The position numbers and the translations under genes were made by a program. A DNA stretch of 64,000 nt from Rhizohabitans arisaemae (GTDB lineage: Bacteria; Actinomycetota; Actinomycetes; Streptosporangiales; Streptosporangiaceae): NCBI RefSeq assembly GCF_025996515.1, contig NZ_BLRH01000060.1, forward strand, positions 1,364,001-1,428,000, written 5' to 3'. Shown here in pieces: positions 23,929-32,347 of this stretch. The notes beneath the pieces were generated by a model that saw nothing but the letters and a program-made list of their open reading frames with translations, ran no database searches and was not told the DNA's origin. The stretch's first letter is position 1; every line of letters begins with the position of its first letter.

Positions 23929-25446
23929 TTAGCGCGAGCGACGGACAGTTCGACGGCCACCGGCTGAACCCGGCCCGATGGACATGACGGCCGGGCGGGC
24001 CGTACCGGTTCGGAGTCCGGATGACGCCGCGCCGGCCGTACGGACGGGATCGTCTGGGTGCCCTCGGAGCTCCGCGTGCGCGGTCCGCAGGACGGCCACC
24101 GCCTTGTCCAGGAGCTCCGGGGAGGCGGTGAAGGGGAGGCGGAGGTGGCGGGAGAGCCCCCGGTCGGCGGAGAAGTACGGCCCGGTGGCGAGCGTGAGCC
24201 CGTGGGTTCCGGCCCGCCGGGCGAGGTTCTCGGCGAAGACGTGCCGCAGGCGTAGCCAGAGGGTGAGACCGCCCGGTGGAACCGTGTAGGTCCATGCGTC
24301 CGTTCCGGCGAGCAGGTCGGCGAGGCGGTCGCGCTGGGCGCGTAGCCGGGCTCGACGTTCATCGAGAATCCGCTCCAGATCGAGCAGGAGCTCATGGGCG
24401 ATCAGCTGTTCGAGCGGCGGCGGGGAGAACTGCGCCTGGAGCGGGTTGAGCAGGAGTTCGCGGACCCACCCCGCGGACCCGGCCCGAATCCAGCCGACCC
24501 GGAGCCCGCTCCAGAGCACCTTGGCGGTCGAGCCGATGATCAGGGTCCCGGGACCGCCGAGGTGCGACGGGGGTGTGGGCGAAGGTCTCAGGTCCAGGTC
24601 ACGCATGGTCTCGTCCGTCACGAGCATCACCGCTCCGGCCCGGGTGAGCGAGAGTAGCCGGGCACGGTCGCGTTCGCCCATGAGCGCCCCGGTCGGATTG
24701 TGAAAATCCGGGGTGAGATAGGCGAGACCGGTGTCCGGCGCGCGCATCGCCGCCGTCAGCCGGTCGACGTCCCAGCCGTCTCCCGTGACGGGGACTCCGA
24801 CGAGCCGCGCTCTGCGCCGCCGGACAAGGGCGAGCGCCCCGTGGAACGTGGGGTTCTCCACGACGACCGACCGCCGCCGATCGTGGAACCGCTCCAGCAC
24901 CAGGGCGAGGGCGCTCCGCGCCCCGGAAGTGATCAGAATCTGCTCCGGACGGGTGGGGAGACCTCGTGCCGTGTACCGCTCGGCGAGGAGTTCCCGCAGG
25001 ACCGGCAGGCCCGACGTCGGCAGGCCGGAGTCGACGAGCAGCGGCGGCAGGCGTTCCGCGGCCCGCTCCAGTGCCCTGCGATAGGCGTGGTGCGGCGCCG
25101 AGCTCACCGACACGGTCATGTCCAGGAACCGCCCGTCACCCCACCGGTCCAGGGAGAGCGGAGTCGTGCGTTCGACGATGTGCTCCGGGAGCAGCACCAC
25201 GCTCCCGCCCCCGTGCCGGGTCCGTAGCCACCCGTCCTCCCGCAGGAGGGCAAGGCCGGCGACGACCGTGCCCCGGCTCAGTTCGAGGGCGGCGGCGAGC
25301 GTCCGTTCCGCGGGCAGCGTGGTGCCGACCGGCAACCGGCCGTCCACCACCGCGTCGCGGATCGCCGCCGCCAGGGACCTGGCCAGACCACGATCGGCGT
25401 TGCGCCAGTCACCCAGGCTCGCCACGAAGGCTCGGAGGTCCGCCAT
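23929..25446 (-). CDS. MocR/PdxR-type regulator (GntR HTH fused to aminotransferase fold)
   Basis: 505 aa. Residues about 18-85 form a GntR winged HTH (SLAAAIRDAVVDGRLPVGTT, then ALELSRGTVVAGLALLREDG). The remainder is a fold-type I aminotransferase domain: DFHNPTGALMGERDRARLL carries the Asn/Pro of the PLP site, DETMRDLDLRP the PLP-ring Asp, and IIGSTAKVLWSGLRVGWIRA the lysine that binds PLP. MocR proteins sense PLP or an amino acid and usually control a nearby gene. Here the divergently placed LysE-type exporter is the obvious candidate target. Start ATG 25446 is chosen by the usual MocR N-terminus. Confidence 0.92.
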   Translation of the reverse strand: MADLRAFVASLGDWRNADRGLARSLAAAIRDAVVDGRLPVGTTLPAERTLAAALELSRGTVVAGLALLREDGWLRTRHGGGSVVLLPEHIVERTTPLSLDRWGDGRFLDMTVSVSSAPHHAYRRALERAAERLPPLLVDSGLPTSGLPVLRELLAERYTARGLPTRPEQILITSGARSALALVLERFHDRRRSVVVENPTFHGALALVRRRRARLVGVPVTGDGWDVDRLTAAMRAPDTGLAYLTPDFHNPTGALMGERDRARLLSLTRAGAVMLVTDETMRDLDLRPSPTPPSHLGGPGTLIIGSTAKVLWSGLRVGWIRAGSAGWVRELLLNPLQAQFSPPPLEQLIAHELLLDLERILDERRARLRAQRDRLADLLAGTDAWTYTVPPGGLTLWLRLRHVFAENLARRAGTHGLTLATGPYFSADRGLSRHLRLPFTASPELLDKAVAVLRTAHAELRGHPDDPVRTAGAASSGLRTGTARPAVMSIGPGSAGGRRTVRRSR

Positions 25447-25565
25447 TGGTCCAGTATCTCGAAATTGGATCAAGCACTTGGGCGGATCCCGTCCCTAAGG
25501 TGGCGACTGATCATGTGAGGAGGATCCATGTCGACATCCGTTCCCCGGTACCGGCCGGGCAAGTC
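25447..25565. promoter_or_regulatory. MocR-LysE divergent control region
   Basis: A 119-bp gap between the divergent regulator and exporter. It contains TTGGTCC near 25445-25451, matching the core of typical MocR operators (ATTGGTCC-like), followed by TTGGATCAA near 25465. It also contains the leader reading frame described separately. Both promoters must lie here. Confidence 0.45.
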
Positions 25566-25569
25566 GTGA
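25528..25569 (+). other. 13-codon leader reading frame coupled to LysE start
   Basis: A perfect AGGAGG (25518-25523) precedes ATG 25528 by 4 nt. The frame encodes only 13 residues, MSTSVPRYRPGKS, and its TGA overlaps the exporter's GTG as GTGA. Either it is a translated leader that couples or controls exporter synthesis, or a single base was lost or gained in a longer native N-terminus. Confidence 0.4.
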
Positions 25570-26192
25570 TCGGCCTCACGGCCGCCTCGGGCATCGCGGC
25601 GGTGGCACTGGGAATGGTGCTCACCCCGGGACCGAACATGATCTACCTCGTGTCGAGGTCGATCGCGCAGGGATCCCGGGCCGGACTGATCTCGCTCGCG
25701 GGGGTCGGGGCCGGGTTCCTGGTGTACATGACGGCTGCGGCGGCGGGGGTCTCCACCGTCCTCGCCCTGGTCCCCACCGCCTACGACGCGATGCGGATCG
25801 CGGGGTGCCTCTACCTGCTCTGGCTGGCCTGGCGTGCCGTCCGCCCCGGCGGCGAATCGGTCTTCTCCCCCAAGCCGCTCCCTCCCGACCCGCCACGCAG
25901 ACTCTTCACGATGGGCCTGGTCACCAACCTCCTCAACCCCAAAAGCGCCATCCTCTACCTGTCGCTGCTTCCGCAGTTCATCGAGCCCGAACGGGGCCAG
26001 GTGGCTCTGCAGAGCCTCCTGCTGGGACTGATCCAAATCGTCGTCGCGCTCACCGGGAACGCCTTGTTCATCCTCACCGCGGGATCCCTCGCCTCCTTGC
26101 TGAACCGGCGACCGCGGTGGCTGCGAATCCAGCGCTACGCGATGGGTACCGTGCTGGCCGGCCTCGCCGTCCACCTCGCCGTCGTCCGCTGA
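25566..26192 (+). CDS. LysE/RhtB-family amino acid exporter
   Basis: 208 aa, close to the usual 200-210. It has six predicted membrane helices. The family signature is LTPGPNMIYLVSRSIAQGSR near residues 19-38. A second conserved segment is MGLVTNLLNPKSAILYLSLL near residue 118. It exports an amino acid or homoserine-type compound across the membrane. The GTG at 25566 is the first in-frame start consistent with family length. The better Shine-Dalgarno feeds the leader frame upstream instead. The MocR gene opposite is the presumed regulator. Confidence 0.88.
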   Translation: MIGLTAASGIAAVALGMVLTPGPNMIYLVSRSIAQGSRAGLISLAGVGAGFLVYMTAAAAGVSTVLALVPTAYDAMRIAGCLYLLWLAWRAVRPGGESVFSPKPLPPDPPRRLFTMGLVTNLLNPKSAILYLSLLPQFIEPERGQVALQSLLLGLIQIVVALTGNALFILTAGSLASLLNRRPRWLRIQRYAMGTVLAGLAVHLAVVR

Positions 26193-26578
26193 CCGCCGCG
26201 CCGCACACCGCAGGTCCCGCCCGCGATCGGGTACGGCGCAGGCGCCCGATCGGAGCCGGTACGGGCTCCCTCATCGCGGAGCGCGGCCAAGCCCGGGTCA
26301 CCGGCGGGAACACGCCGTGCCGGCCGTACCGAATCCACGACCTGAGCCGGTACGGGATCCCGTACCGGCCGCGCGGATTCGCCACCGCCGAATCCGGGAC
26401 CCGCCCGGTTTCGGCCGACGGGTGAACTCGGTCGGCCGGGGCATCCTGTCGGACCGCGGCGGTATCTTTCCGGCCGTACTCCACAAGGCTTCGAAGGAGC
26501 TTCATGCGGGAACCCTCCGTCCGGCTGACACCCGACGATCGTCCCTCCCCTCCCCGGACTTCGGCGGGAGCTCCCGGC
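26193..26578. other. 386-bp convergent gap rich in palindromes
   Basis: No gene is supported here. Several related palindromic motifs built on GCCGGTACGG occur, including GGAGCC-ggtacg-GGCTCC near 26245-26262 and the large palindrome at 26346-26369. They probably terminate both flanking operons. Confidence 0.5.
26346..26369. repeat. Perfect 24-bp palindrome in convergent gap
   Basis: Arms GCCGGTACGGGA and TCCCGTACCGGC abut directly with no spacer. Flanking GAATCC (26331) and GGATTC (26375) extend the symmetry further out. It may be a bidirectional terminator or a protein-binding site. Confidence 0.7.
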
Positions 26579-27007
26579 TCAGCGGTAGTAGACCTCCACG
26601 GGGACGCGCGCCTCGTCGAACAGCGCCGGGCCCTCCTGCCGTACGGCGACTGCGGCCGGGGCCGGCTTGAGTCCGCCGAGCTGCTCGGCGGAGAGCGCGA
26701 ACACGACACGGCCGAGACCGGACCGTTCGATCGCCCCCGCGCACATGCCGCAAGGCTGACAGCTCGTGTACATGGTCGTGCCCGCCGCCGTGGCCGGGTC
26801 GAGTTCCCGTGCCGCCCAGCGGGCCAGCTTCAGCTCGGGATGAGCGGTGATGTCGGCCTCGGTGACGGTGGTGTTCCGATCTTCGGCGATCACCGTGCCG
26901 TCCGGTCCCGCCAGCAGCGATCCGAACGGCGGATTCCCCGTCTCCAGGGCCTCGTGGGCGAGGTCGACAGCCCTGCGGAGCAGTCGCTCGTCATCCTGCG
27001 TCAACAC
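26579..27007 (-). CDS. Nucleoside/nucleobase deaminase (CDA-fold, guanine-deaminase-like)
   Basis: 142 aa. The zinc site is TAHPELKLARWAAR (His56 and catalytic Glu58, with Pro between instead of Ala) and TSCQPCGMCAGAI (Cys86, Cys89). PPFGSLLAGPDGTVIAEDRN near residue 26 supports the nucleoside/guanine deaminase branch of the cytidine-deaminase-like superfamily rather than TadA. It acts in the cytoplasm on a free base or nucleoside in purine or pyrimidine salvage. It lies 61 bp downstream of dnaB on the same strand. Substrate cannot be fixed from sequence. Confidence 0.85.
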   Translation of the reverse strand: MLTQDDERLLRRAVDLAHEALETGNPPFGSLLAGPDGTVIAEDRNTTVTEADITAHPELKLARWAARELDPATAAGTTMYTSCQPCGMCAGAIERSGLGRVVFALSAEQLGGLKPAPAAVAVRQEGPALFDEARVPVEVYYR

Positions 27008-27068
27008 TCATTCCCCTTGTCTCGAAACCGCGCTGGGACCGACCGGCGCCTTGATGGACCGGCGGCGC

Positions 27069-29453
27069 TCAGTGGGCCATGTCGACGAAGCGGCTGTAAT
27101 GACCTTGGAAGGCGACCGTCACGGTCTGGGTGGGTCCGTTACGGTGCTTCGCCACGATGAGGTCGGCCTCACCGGCTCGGGGGGATTCACGCTCGTAGGC
27201 GTCCTCCCGATGCAGGAGGATGACCACGTCGGCGTCCTGCTCGATCGACCCGGACTCCCGCAGGTCCGACACCTGCGGACGTTTGTCCTGCCTCATCTCC
27301 GGGCCACGGTTGAGCTGGGAGATGGCGATGACGGGGACCTCAAGCTCCTTGGCGAGCAGCTTGAGCGCCCGGGAGATCTCGGAGACCTCCTGCTGACGGC
27401 TCTCCGTGCGCTTCGGCGAGCTCATGAGTTGCAGGTAGTCGACGATGACGAAGCGAAGATCGTGACGCTGTTTCAACCGCCGGCACTTGGCCCGGATCTC
27501 CATCATCGACATGTTCGGCGAGTCGTCGATGAACAGCGGTGCCTCCGCCACCTCGCTCATCCGGCGGGCCAGCCGGGTCCAATCCTCGTCGCTCATCGTG
27601 CCCGACCGCATCGAGTGCAGCGCCACCTGGGCCTCGGCCGAGAGCAACCGCATGGTGATCTCGTTCCGGCTCATCTCCAGGCTGAACACGACGGTGGTCA
27701 TGTGGTGCTTGATCGCCGCCGATCTCGCGAAGTCCAGCCCGAGGGTCGAGTTGTGCGTGGGAATCCAGGCGCGGCTCGCCAGGTAGAGGTGGTCGGCGTT
27801 GTCCACCTCGACGCACCGCACCGGAACCGACTCGATCGGCCGGACGTCGGTGATGTAGCGCCGGAGCGTCGTGGGATGTTCGCGGGTGCACTGCCGGGCG
27901 ATCTTTCCGGTGAGCCGGAAGACCTTGTCACCCGGCGTGAAGGTGACCGTGTGGCGGGTCCCGCCTCGCCGGACCGGTCGCGTCGTCATCGTCGCCCGGT
28001 ATCCGAGGCTGAGAATCAGCTCCCGGGTCTCCTCGGCCAGCCGCCGGTGGGCGACGATGAAGTGGACGGTCCCGCCCGCGTTCACCCGCCCCCGGGTGTC
28101 CAGCAGTCCGGCCAGCAGGGCACGCCGCTGGGCGGCCGACCCCCGGAGGTAGCCGGCGGGGATGTGCCGCTCCGCCAGGACGTCCAGCGCCGCCAGCGTC
28201 GTCCGCAGGCCGGCGTCCTCGTGGCGGCACTCCTCCACACCGCAGTCGGGGCAGATGCGGTAACCGGTGGGGGTGCGCCCGACATGGCGGCCTTCGGCCG
28301 TGAGGTGGACGCCGAGCTCCGGATCCGAGGCGACGATCTCACCGTCGTCCCGGCCCGCTCCGAGCCATGCGCCGAGCAGGTAGGGCGGCAGCGGGAGGGT
28401 CCGCTCCGGAAGGTCGAGGGGGTTCGCCAAGGCGACGGAGTGGTTCGGCCGGCGATCGGCGGTGGCGCACCGCAGGGTGTCGGCGATCTCGGCGGTGGTC
28501 TTCACGGCCGGGAACGGGCTCTGCCGGCGACGTTCCATCGGCTTCCCGGCCGCCCGGCGTGCGGATCGGGTGTCGGTGAGCCACTGGTGCTCGGCGTCCG
28601 CGACCACCACGGTCCCGTCGCTGAACTCGACCTCGAAGCAGGGCCGCCCGGTCATGACCTCGGTTGCGGCGACCACGCGGGTCGGTCTTCCGTCCGCGCC
28701 GATCAGCTGGTCCCCGGTCCTGACCTCGCCCATGGTGGTCCAGCCGGTGGGGGTGGGGAGCGGGGTGTCCAGCGCGAGGGCCTTGCCGATCGCGGGGCGT
28801 GCGGCGACCACGATCATCTGTCCCGGATGGAGCCCGTTCATCAGGTTGTCGAGTTCCCTGAAGCCGGTGGGCACGCCGACCATCTGGCCGCTCCGGCTCC
28901 CGATCGCCTCGATCTCGTCGAGCGCGCCCGGCATGATCTCCGAAAGCGGCCGGTAGTCCTCGCTGGTCCGCCGCTCGGTCACCGCGTAGATCTCGGCTTG
29001 GGCCCGGTCGACGAGCTCGTCGACCTCTTCACCGCTCCCGCCGTATCCGAACCCGACGATCCTCGTGCCGGCCTCGATCAGGCGCCGCATGACCGCCTGC
29101 TCCCGAACGATCTTGGCGTAGTACCCGGCGTTGGCGGCGGTCGGCACCGCGGACAGGAGGGTGTGGAGGTACGGCGCGCCGCCGACTCTGGCGAGTTCGC
29201 CTCGTTTGCCCAGCTCATTGGCGACGGTGACGGGATCGGCCGGCTCCCCGCGGCCGTACAGGTCCAAGATCATGTCGAAGACCATCTGATGTGCGGGGCG
29301 GTAGAAGTCCTCGGACCTGATCACTTCGACCACGTCCGCGATGGCGTCCTTGGAGAGCAGCATGCCACCGAGGACGCACTGCTCGGCTTCCATGTTGTTG
29401 GGAGGCGTTCGCTCGAAGGCCGCCTCGAAGACGGGTGGTTCGGCGATACTCAC
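27069..29453 (-). CDS. dnaB: Replicative DNA helicase DnaB, interrupted by an intein
   Basis: 794 codons from GTG 29453. Residues 1-224 and 569-794 join to a normal 450-aa DnaB: N-terminal helical domain (PPNNMEAEQCVLGGMLLSKD), linker, then RecA-like motor. The Walker A loop is cut by the intein: ARPAIGK on one side and STLGLDFARS on the other. Walker B is RFVIVDYLQLMSS, followed by EISRALKLLAKELEVPVIAI, SQLNRGPEMRQDKRPQVSDL and arginine-finger region LIVAKHRNGPT. The hexamer unwinds DNA ahead of the replisome. Activity requires protein splicing because the intein separates Lys from Ser of the P-loop. Its upstream region has a cluster of DnaA boxes. Confidence 0.97.
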   Translation of the reverse strand: MSIAEPPVFEAAFERTPPNNMEAEQCVLGGMLLSKDAIADVVEVIRSEDFYRPAHQMVFDMILDLYGRGEPADPVTVANELGKRGELARVGGAPYLHTLLSAVPTAANAGYYAKIVREQAVMRRLIEAGTRIVGFGYGGSGEEVDELVDRAQAEIYAVTERRTSEDYRPLSEIMPGALDEIEAIGSRSGQMVGVPTGFRELDNLMNGLHPGQMIVVAARPAIGKALALDTPLPTPTGWTTMGEVRTGDQLIGADGRPTRVVAATEVMTGRPCFEVEFSDGTVVVADAEHQWLTDTRSARRAAGKPMERRRQSPFPAVKTTAEIADTLRCATADRRPNHSVALANPLDLPERTLPLPPYLLGAWLGAGRDDGEIVASDPELGVHLTAEGRHVGRTPTGYRICPDCGVEECRHEDAGLRTTLAALDVLAERHIPAGYLRGSAAQRRALLAGLLDTRGRVNAGGTVHFIVAHRRLAEETRELILSLGYRATMTTRPVRRGGTRHTVTFTPGDKVFRLTGKIARQCTREHPTTLRRYITDVRPIESVPVRCVEVDNADHLYLASRAWIPTHNSTLGLDFARSAAIKHHMTTVVFSLEMSRNEITMRLLSAEAQVALHSMRSGTMSDEDWTRLARRMSEVAEAPLFIDDSPNMSMMEIRAKCRRLKQRHDLRFVIVDYLQLMSSPKRTESRQQEVSEISRALKLLAKELEVPVIAISQLNRGPEMRQDKRPQVSDLRESGSIEQDADVVILLHREDAYERESPRAGEADLIVAKHRNGPTQTVTVAFQGHYSRFVDMAH
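27750..28781 (-). mobile_element. DnaB intein (344 aa, class 3) with degenerate LAGLIDADG endonuclease
   Basis: Residues 225-568 of the precursor. It begins ALALDTPLPTPTGWTTMGEV, so position 1 is Ala rather than Cys/Ser. It ends AWIPTHN, with Ser as the first C-extein residue. The class 3 'WCT' set is present: Trp67 in block B (AEHQWLTD), Cys323 in block F (VPVRCVEVDNADHLYL) and Thr342 before the terminal His-Asn. The endonuclease blocks are PYLLGAWLGAGRDDG and RALLAGLLDTRGRVN. Aligned to LAGLIDADG, the catalytic Asp of each block appears replaced (Ala and Arg). A Cys-rich CPDCGVEECRHED lies between them. At 344 aa it is shorter than the roughly 416-aa mycobacterial DnaB intein. Splicing should proceed; homing probably does not. 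Confidence 0.93.
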
Positions 29454-29749
29454 GGTGCACCCCCCTCACTCGTGAACCCTGCGACCCCACGACACCCACA
29501 TCTAGTCACCAGGACCGACAGTTTTCCGCCTTCACCCGCCATCGGCAACGCAGCCTGTTGATGAGCCTGTGGACAACCTGTGCAAAGCACCGATTCACAT
29601 GTGGGCGACCCTGTGGACAACCTTGTGGATATCTTCCAGCTGCATCCTTGAAAACGCTCTGACCTGCGAAAATTTCATCCACTGTCTGTGGAGGAAAGAA
29701 AGTTGTAACGACACGCCGTCCACAGGATGAGAGCCGCTGACGCAGCTGA
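29454..29749. promoter_or_regulatory. dnaB: dnaB upstream region with a cluster of DnaA-box-like sites
   Basis: A 296-bp non-coding gap. TGTGGACAA (reverse of the actinomycete box TTGTCCACA) occurs at 29568-29576 and 29612-29620. TGTGGATAT occurs at 29624-29632, and CCGTCCACA, forward orientation and fitting YYRTCCACA, at 29717-29725. Three sites share one orientation. It is too short and lacks dnaA/dnaN flanks, so I do not call it oriC; DnaA control of dnaB transcription is more likely. Confidence 0.6.
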
Positions 29750-30520
29750 TCAACAAGGGTCGACAGAGTCGAGAGGACCGATCGCCGGACCGTGATCGAA
29801 CGGGGCGATCGGCCCGTACATCCTCGGTCCCCGCATCAATCTACGCGCGTCCTGACGTTGCGGAAGGCCCAGCTGCACCGCCACCCGCCGGCGCAGCTCG
29901 GGGAGCATCGCGTAGAGCTGCTCCCCCGGGCAGGAGGTGGGGTTGACGTCCCGGTGACCGATGATCGCGATGTAGGGGTCGAGCCGGTACTCATCGCAGA
30001 GCCAGGCCAGGAGGTCCACCAGAGACTTCACCATGCGAGCCGGCGGTTTGATCTTGGTGTAGATACCTTCGTTCTCGATACCTATCGCGCGCTTGTTCAG
30101 ATCGGCGGCATGTGCCCCGAGGACATGGGCGCCTCTGCCGATCGCACGGAGCGTCTTATTCCGGCCCTCCATAATGTGGCCGCCCCGACTTATCGTGAAG
30201 TGCTCGCCAATGTCTTCCCATCGATGTTTAGACATATGATAATGCTGGATCGATCTAGACAGGCGAAACGCGGCTTCAACACTGAAATCTTCAACATTTT
30301 GCGTTGCGGTGTGATGAACGACGATCCGCTCCGGCCGCCGGTTCAGTACGATCGTCTGCCCCTTGGGGTGCCGGGCCCGCCACTCCTCACGTGAGTAAAT
30401 CCGGGGTCGCACCCCCCGCCGAACCCGCCACCCATCCACCGTCGGCAGGAAAAACGCCGGTCCCAGCCCTCCGGCGAGGGCCACCCCGTTCAGCAATAGC
30501 ATTCGGCGCTCGATGGACAC
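29750..30520 (-). CDS. PGRP/amidase-2-domain protein, N-acetylmuramoyl-L-alanine amidase-like
   Basis: 256 aa. The N-terminus MLLLNGVALAGGLGPAFFLP is a short hydrophobic segment, either a signal anchor or uncleaved export signal. The amidase fold has zinc ligands His69 (VVHHTAT), His189 (IIGHRDV) and Cys197 (TSCPGEQLY), with GENEG-type core GIENEGIYT near residue 148. The full ligand set suggests it cleaves the lactyl-amide bond of peptidoglycan outside the membrane. The C-terminus has a 50-residue extension with no motif. It starts at GTG 30520 and lies upstream of dnaB on the same strand. Confidence 0.88.
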   Translation of the reverse strand: MSIERRMLLLNGVALAGGLGPAFFLPTVDGWRVRRGVRPRIYSREEWRARHPKGQTIVLNRRPERIVVHHTATQNVEDFSVEAAFRLSRSIQHYHMSKHRWEDIGEHFTISRGGHIMEGRNKTLRAIGRGAHVLGAHAADLNKRAIGIENEGIYTKIKPPARMVKSLVDLLAWLCDEYRLDPYIAIIGHRDVNPTSCPGEQLYAMLPELRRRVAVQLGLPQRQDARRLMRGPRMYGPIAPFDHGPAIGPLDSVDPC

Positions 30521-30763
30521 GCGCAGTCTCCCGGTGTACGGGGATCCTCGGGGATCCCGGAACGTTCGGGAGGTTCGCTAGCTGGTCGGAGAGCCACATC
30601 CCCCGATTACGGAGTGCTCATACCTGTTCGCCCGGAACAAGAAAGAAATCAAGGTCATATAGCACTGTGTCCGAAGGAGGCTTGAAGAGATCTTTGCGTT
30701 AAGGCAGGCTGAGCGCCGAACATCTCCGCCGCATTTGCACGCATAAGCACGATTGGTTGTTCC

Positions 30764-32278
30764 GTGTCCACACAGCCCCAGCCACGCACTTTATCGGTGC
30801 TCCGGCGCCTGCCTCCCGATGAAGCGATGGGGCTGCGAACCGGCGCACGCCATCGGCTGAGCCAGATCTATCTCCGCAGCGATCTGATCATTCTGGGGCT
30901 CGGTGTCATGATCGGCGCAGGAATCTTCAACGTGGCGGGGAGACAGGCCCACGCCACGGCCGGGCCCGGGGTGATCCTGTCCTTCATGATCGCAGGCATC
31001 GCCGCGCTGCTCGCCGCGCTCTGCTTCGCCGAGCTCTCCTCGACCCTGCCGACCTCGGGAAGCGCCTACACGTTCACCTACGTCATCTTCGGCGAGGTCT
31101 GGGCCTGGATCATCGGGTGGGCGCTGGTCCTGGAGATGGAACTCGCCGCCGCGGTGGTCGCACGGGCCTGGTCGCTTTACGCCGCCGGGACCCTGAAGGG
31201 GCTGGGGATAACAATCCCCGAGCCCTTCGCCGGTATGGTCGGGCAGCCGGAGGGATTCGACCTTTTCGCCCTGTTCATCCTGGTCGTGCTCACCGCGACG
31301 GTGGCGCTGGGCGCTCGGATCGGACTCCGGGCCCTCTGGTTCATGGTGATCGCCAAACTGGTGGCGATCGGCCTGGTCATCGTGGTCGGCTTCAAACACT
31401 TCAACCCTGCGAACATCGCGGACCTGGTCGTACCCTCCCAGACCGGCACGGTGACACCCGACACCGTTCTCGGCGCGCTCACCGGTACCACGAGTTCCTT
31501 CGGCTGGTTCGGTATCTTCGCCGCGGCCCCCGCGATCACCTTCGCCTACCTCGGCTTCGACATCGTGGCCACCGCGTCGGAGGAGGCCGAGGACGCGCCG
31601 CGGAGCGTCCCCCAGGGCATGATCCGCAGCCTCGCCATCGCCACGGTCCTGTACATCGCCGTTGCGGTCGTCATGGTGGGCATGGTCCGATACGACAAGA
31701 TCGACCCAAAGACACCGCTGCCCAGCGCGTTCCAGACCGCGGGAGAGGGCTTCATGCCCCATGTGATCGGGCTCGGCGCCGTCCTCGGGTTGACCACCGT
31801 CATCCTGGTGCTCCTCGTGGGCCAGACCCGCGTGATCTTCTCAATGGCCCGGGACGGACTGCTGCCCGGAGGCCTGGCCGAAATCAGCAAGGGATTCCGG
31901 ACCCCCACCAAGGCGACCCTGTTCATCGGCGCCGTCGCCATCGTGATCTCTCAGGTGGTCCCGGTCCTCACCCTCGAACAGATGGTCGTCATCGGGACCC
32001 TCTTCGCGTTCCTCTTCGTCGCTGCGGGAACGATCGCCATGCGGTACACGATGCCTGATCTGCCGCGTGGTTTCCGCGTCCCCATGATGCCCGTCCTGCC
32101 GGTGCTCTCCATCGCCGCGACCCTCTGGCTCATGGTGAACCTCTCCATCCAGACCTGGATCTACTTCCTGATCTGGATGGCGGTCGGCCTCGCCATCTAC
32201 CTGCTGTACGGCCGGAAGCACAGCATCCTCGCCCCGGAGGTGTACACCGGAAAACGCCGCGGCCGACACGCCCGGTGA
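30764..32278 (+). CDS. APC-superfamily amino acid permease
   Basis: 504 aa with about 12 membrane helices. The first unwound helix shows GLGVMIGAGIFNVAG, the glycine-rich substrate site of LeuT-fold APC transporters. EEAEDAPRSVPQGMIRSLAI near residue 275 is the conserved TM7-8 loop of cationic or branched-chain amino acid permeases. It takes up amino acids with protons. The GTG at 30764 and ATG at 30827 are both possible starts; the first includes a hydrophilic N-terminus typical of the family. It converges with rplI and a strong terminator separates them. Confidence 0.92.
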   Translation: MSTQPQPRTLSVLRRLPPDEAMGLRTGARHRLSQIYLRSDLIILGLGVMIGAGIFNVAGRQAHATAGPGVILSFMIAGIAALLAALCFAELSSTLPTSGSAYTFTYVIFGEVWAWIIGWALVLEMELAAAVVARAWSLYAAGTLKGLGITIPEPFAGMVGQPEGFDLFALFILVVLTATVALGARIGLRALWFMVIAKLVAIGLVIVVGFKHFNPANIADLVVPSQTGTVTPDTVLGALTGTTSSFGWFGIFAAAPAITFAYLGFDIVATASEEAEDAPRSVPQGMIRSLAIATVLYIAVAVVMVGMVRYDKIDPKTPLPSAFQTAGEGFMPHVIGLGAVLGLTTVILVLLVGQTRVIFSMARDGLLPGGLAEISKGFRTPTKATLFIGAVAIVISQVVPVLTLEQMVVIGTLFAFLFVAAGTIAMRYTMPDLPRGFRVPMMPVLPVLSIAATLWLMVNLSIQTWIYFLIWMAVGLAIYLLYGRKHSILAPEVYTGKRRGRHAR

Positions 32279-32286
32279 GACGACGA

Positions 32287-32317
32287 AAGGTCCTCCCCGG
32301 CGAACGGGGAGGACCTT
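32287..32317. terminator. Bidirectional hairpin terminator between APC permease and rplI
   Basis: Perfect 12-bp arms AAGGTCCTCCCC and GGGGAGGACCTT flank a 7-nt loop GGCGAAC. It begins 9 nt after the permease stop and lies 31 nt after the rplI stop. Confidence 0.9.
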
Positions 32318-32347
32318 CAATCGCCATGGTCCCGGATCGGACGCAGG

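Noticed and set aside
25528-25569. True start of LysE at ATG 25528
   Set aside because: That frame stops after 13 codons; the LysE frame begins at GTG 25566. A frameshift remains possible and is reported as a finding.
27069-29453. DnaB as frameshifted or fused gene
   Set aside because: The insert has all intein ends and the exteins join perfectly within the Walker A motif, so it is an in-frame intein.
26847-29561. 904-codon open frame antisense to dnaB
   Set aside because: It is a shadow of dnaB and the intein; composition is arginine/glycine/valine rich with no family similarity, while the opposite strand encodes perfect helicase motifs.
29454-29749. Possible oriC because of DnaA boxes
   Set aside because: Too short, few boxes, and flanked by dnaB and an amidase instead of dnaA and dnaN; more likely promoter sites.
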